From positions 19,910,682 through 19,974,681 of the forward strand of contig CM040433.1 in NCBI GenBank assembly GCA_022702705.1: a stretch of 64,000 nt of DNA. Direction: 5' to 3'. The stretch comes from Papilionanthe hookeriana x Papilionanthe teres. Lineage: Eukaryota > Streptophyta > Magnoliopsida > Asparagales > Orchidaceae. Position 1 is the stretch's first letter, and every line of letters begins with the position of its first letter. Under the pieces are notes generated by a model that did not search any database, was not told where the DNA came from, and saw only the letters and a list, made by a program, of their open reading frames with translations. A program made the translations under genes and the position numbers. Positions 61,495 through 64,000 of the stretch are shown here, piece after piece.

Positions 61495-61754
61495 ACGACT
61501 AGAAATTTTCTCTAAACTTACAGCGATGAAACCATTGAAGTAGGGTTGAGGATCCTTTGAGACCTTGTCCCTAGCTTCTTCTCCATGATTTCTTCCTTCT
61601 ATTTCTTCAAAATTTTCTCAAATCTCTCAAGAATGAAGTGCAAGAGACGTAATTTTGATTGCTTGATGGTTAGGAAAGAAGATAGGTTGATTTAAAAGGG
61701 AAAATCGTGTGAAAAACTGAAAATTTTCGGTTTTTTGCACGACCCAGTAACCGT

Positions 61755-61850
61755 GGCGCTTAGGCGCTGAATCTGGCGCCTAGGCGCCGGACCTATTGAT
61801 ACATAGTTTGATTTTGGCGCTTAGGCACCGAATTCTGGCGCCTAGGCGCC
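61755..61850 (-). promoter_or_regulatory. Two palindrome modules upstream of the small accessory ORF
   Basis: GGCGCTTAGGCGCT (61755-61768) with GGCGCCTAGGCGCC (61775-61788), and GGCGCTTAGGCACC (61816-61829) with GGCGCCTAGGCGCC (61837-61850). On the minus strand TTTTAAATCAACC at about 61700-61688 and a pyrimidine-rich leader follow, the same order as in the LTR. Confidence 0.55.
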
Positions 61851-62172
61851 GGAACTATGTTCAACTCAGTTTCTCCTAATCGTCAAATTTCAAAATTTTG
61901 TTCTCCAAGGTAGGTATATTATACTGGTAAGAGTAATTTAGACTCAATAACTCACATTGTAAACATTCATAATGAAGGTTAACTTGATCTCCTTTTTACT
62001 CATATTCAAAATAGAGTGATCCTATTTTTAACTCTTGCATACTTTAAAATAATTTTCAGCCTAAGTCAACAAAGACTTATAAGCATCAAATTTTTCTAAA
62101 GTAATATAAAATTAATCAAGATCGAGGCATAACCTTACATTAAAACACAAAAACTCTCATAACATAAGATAA

Positions 62173-64000
62173 TTATGGGTTGCCTCCACAAAGCGCTTGG
62201 TTTAATGTCGTCAGCCCGACTTAAGTAAATCTTTAATCGGGTTGACTCAATTCATAAGCCTCTTTATAAATCTTTTTAATATCTCCCAAATAAGGCTTCA
62301 ATCTTAATCCATTTACTTTAAAAAATTTTCCTATTTTGGGATCTTTAATATCCACAGCTCCATAATGGTATACTTTCTCAACTATATAGGGTTCAATCCA
62401 TTTAAATCTTAATTTTCCAGGAAAAAGTTTTAAACGAGAGTTAAACAGAAATACTTCTTATCCAGGCTCAAAAAATTTTCCTGAAATTTTCTTATCATGC
62501 AACATCTTCATTTCTCTTTATACATCCTCGCATTTTCATATGCTTCATTTCTTATTTCTTCCATCTCATTTAATTGCAATAATCGCTTTTCTCCTGCTTT
62601 ATTCAAATTAAAATTAAACTCCTTTATCGCCCAATAAGCTTTATGTTCAAGTTCTACAAATAAGTGACAATGTTTACCATAAATTAACCGGAAAGGTGAC
62701 ATTCCGATTGGTGTCTTATAAGCTGTTCTATAAGCCCATAATGCGAATCAAGTCTATCAACCCAATCGGTTCTTTTAGGATTAACGATCTTCTCTAAAAT
62801 TCTTTTAATTTCTCTATTTGATACTTCGACCATTCCACTTGTTTGTGGGTGATAAGCGATTGCAATTCTATGTTTGATTCCAAATTTTTGTAGTAATGAT
62901 TGAATTCTTATATTCCTGAAATGACTTCCACCATCGTTGATAATTACCCTAGGCATTCCAAATCTTGAAAATATCATTTTCTTTAAAAATTTAGAAACAC
63001 TTTTGGAATCACGAGCTTGGTAAAGCAACAGCTTCAATCCACTTTGAAACATAATCAACTACTAATAAAATATAAATTTTTCCTGATGATGGAACAAATG
63101 GTCCCATAAAGTCTAAACCCCATATATCAAAAATTTCAACTTCCAATATATAGTTTAAAGGCATTTCATTCTTCCTAGATATATTTCCCATCCTTTGACA
63201 TCGATCACATGTTTTCACATAATATCTCACATCTTTAAATAAGGTAGGCCAATAAAATCCAGAATTTAAAATTTTAAATGCAGTTTTATCTATGCCAAAG
63301 TGTCCTCCAAAATCAGAATCATGACATTTTTGAATAATAGCAAAAGTTTCCTCATAAGGTACACATCTTCTAATCATAGAATCTTTACTAATTTTAAATA
63401 AATGAGGTTCTTCCCAAATATAAGGTTTAGCATCATATTTAAATTTCTTAATAAATTTGTTATCCAAGTCATAAGACAAAATATTGCTAACTAAATAATT
63501 AACAATATCAGCATACCAAGGTATTTTGCACTCCTGAATAACATATAAAGATTCATCAGGAAATTTCTCATTTATATTTTCTTCCGAAATAATATCATTT
63601 TTAATTCTAGACAAATGATCAGTAATTTGGTTTTCGGTTCCTTTTCTATCTACTATTTGAAAATCAAATTCTTGTAGAAGTAAAACCTATCTTATAAGTC
63701 TAGGTTTAGAAACCTTCTTAGATAATAGATATTTAATAGCAGAATGATCAGTATGAACTATGCATTTAGTACCAAGAAGATAAAGTCTAAATTTATCAAA
63801 GGCATATACTATAGCTGAAGCTCTTTCTCAGTGGTAGTGTAATTTCTTTGTGTTTCGAGTGAGAGTTTTACCTAGCATAATATACAACTTTGAAAATTTT
63901 CTCATATTTTTGTCCTAATACAGCTCCAATTGCAAAATCACTTGCATCACACATTAATTCAAAAGATTTATTCCAATTAGGTGCAACAATGATAGGTGCA
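62173..64000 (-). pseudogene. Athila-like pol: RNase H end, zinc finger, integrase (partial)
   Basis: Minus strand, entering from the right edge. Near 64000-63880: APIIVAPNWNKSFELMCDAS and AIGAVLGQK, the RNase H start; several stops follow. The ORF 63614-63009 carries an HHCC zinc finger (CHDSDFGGHFG to CDRCQR) and DIWGLDFMGPF with the first integrase Asp. After a frameshift near 63030 come INDGGSHFRN (second Asp) and TSGMVEVSNREIKRIL (Glu). A second shift near 62745 leads to MSPFRLIYGKHCHLFVELEH, and the end is VGLTTLNQALCGGNP at 62173. The DDE set is complete but three or more lesions make it inactive. Integrase inserts the cDNA into the host chromosome. The order RNase H-integrase fits Ty3/gypsy; the C-terminal phrase is typical of Athila-type Pol. 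Confidence 0.85.

Overview
The window comes from a flowering-plant nuclear genome. It is AT-rich, it holds one intron-containing plant gene of the WAT1-related (EamA/DMT) transporter family, and almost everything else is plant-type transposable elements in various states of decay. I cannot name the species. I see no rRNA, tRNA, CRISPR, organelle insert or bacterial-style operon.

Layout. 0.6-3.8 kb: a piece of an Athila-like Ty3/gypsy element on + (3' internal end, PPT, LTR, PBS, stub of gag). 3.8-13 kb: simple repeats, a Harbinger-type MITE (4700-4897), an RTE-like LINE tail (5308-5640), a decayed LINE RNase H piece (7025-7649) and long stretches with nothing recognised. 13057-18575: a complete-length hAT transposon with 8-bp target duplications and a broken transposase. 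18801-23133: the WAT1-related gene, 7 exons, 353 codons, apparently intact, with nested MITEs in intron 2. 23.7-29.2 kb: a related hAT element without a recognisable transposase. 30.4-33.0 kb: a LINE carrying only ORF1, then an opposite-strand LINE RNase H fragment. 33.1-34.05 kb: a partial Athila-like LTR. 37.26-44.4 kb: a tandem duplication of about 3.4 kb in which only one copy carries a MULE-type MITE. 47.2-47.95 kb: a 740-bp TA/TACA low-complexity tract. 49.4-56.3 kb: a decayed Ty1/copia element (minus strand) split by a 4.6-kb PIF/Harbinger transposon (50172-54765). 56314-64000: the 3' half of a second Athila-like element (minus strand): RNase H, integrase, two accessory ORFs, PPT and LTR, running off the right edge.

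The most unusual signal is in the Athila-like elements. A palindromic 14-mer, GGCGCCTAGGCGCC, mostly paired with a near-identical 14-mer 6-7 bp away, recurs in the LTR upstream of its TATA box and again inside the element ahead of each of the two accessory ORFs, each time followed by a TATA-like stretch. This suggests that LTR-like promoter modules may drive the downstream ORFs separately. Other notable points are an LTR flanked by internal sequence on both sides, a MITE with its empty site preserved in a tandem duplicate, and the WAT1-related gene wedged between two hAT elements.
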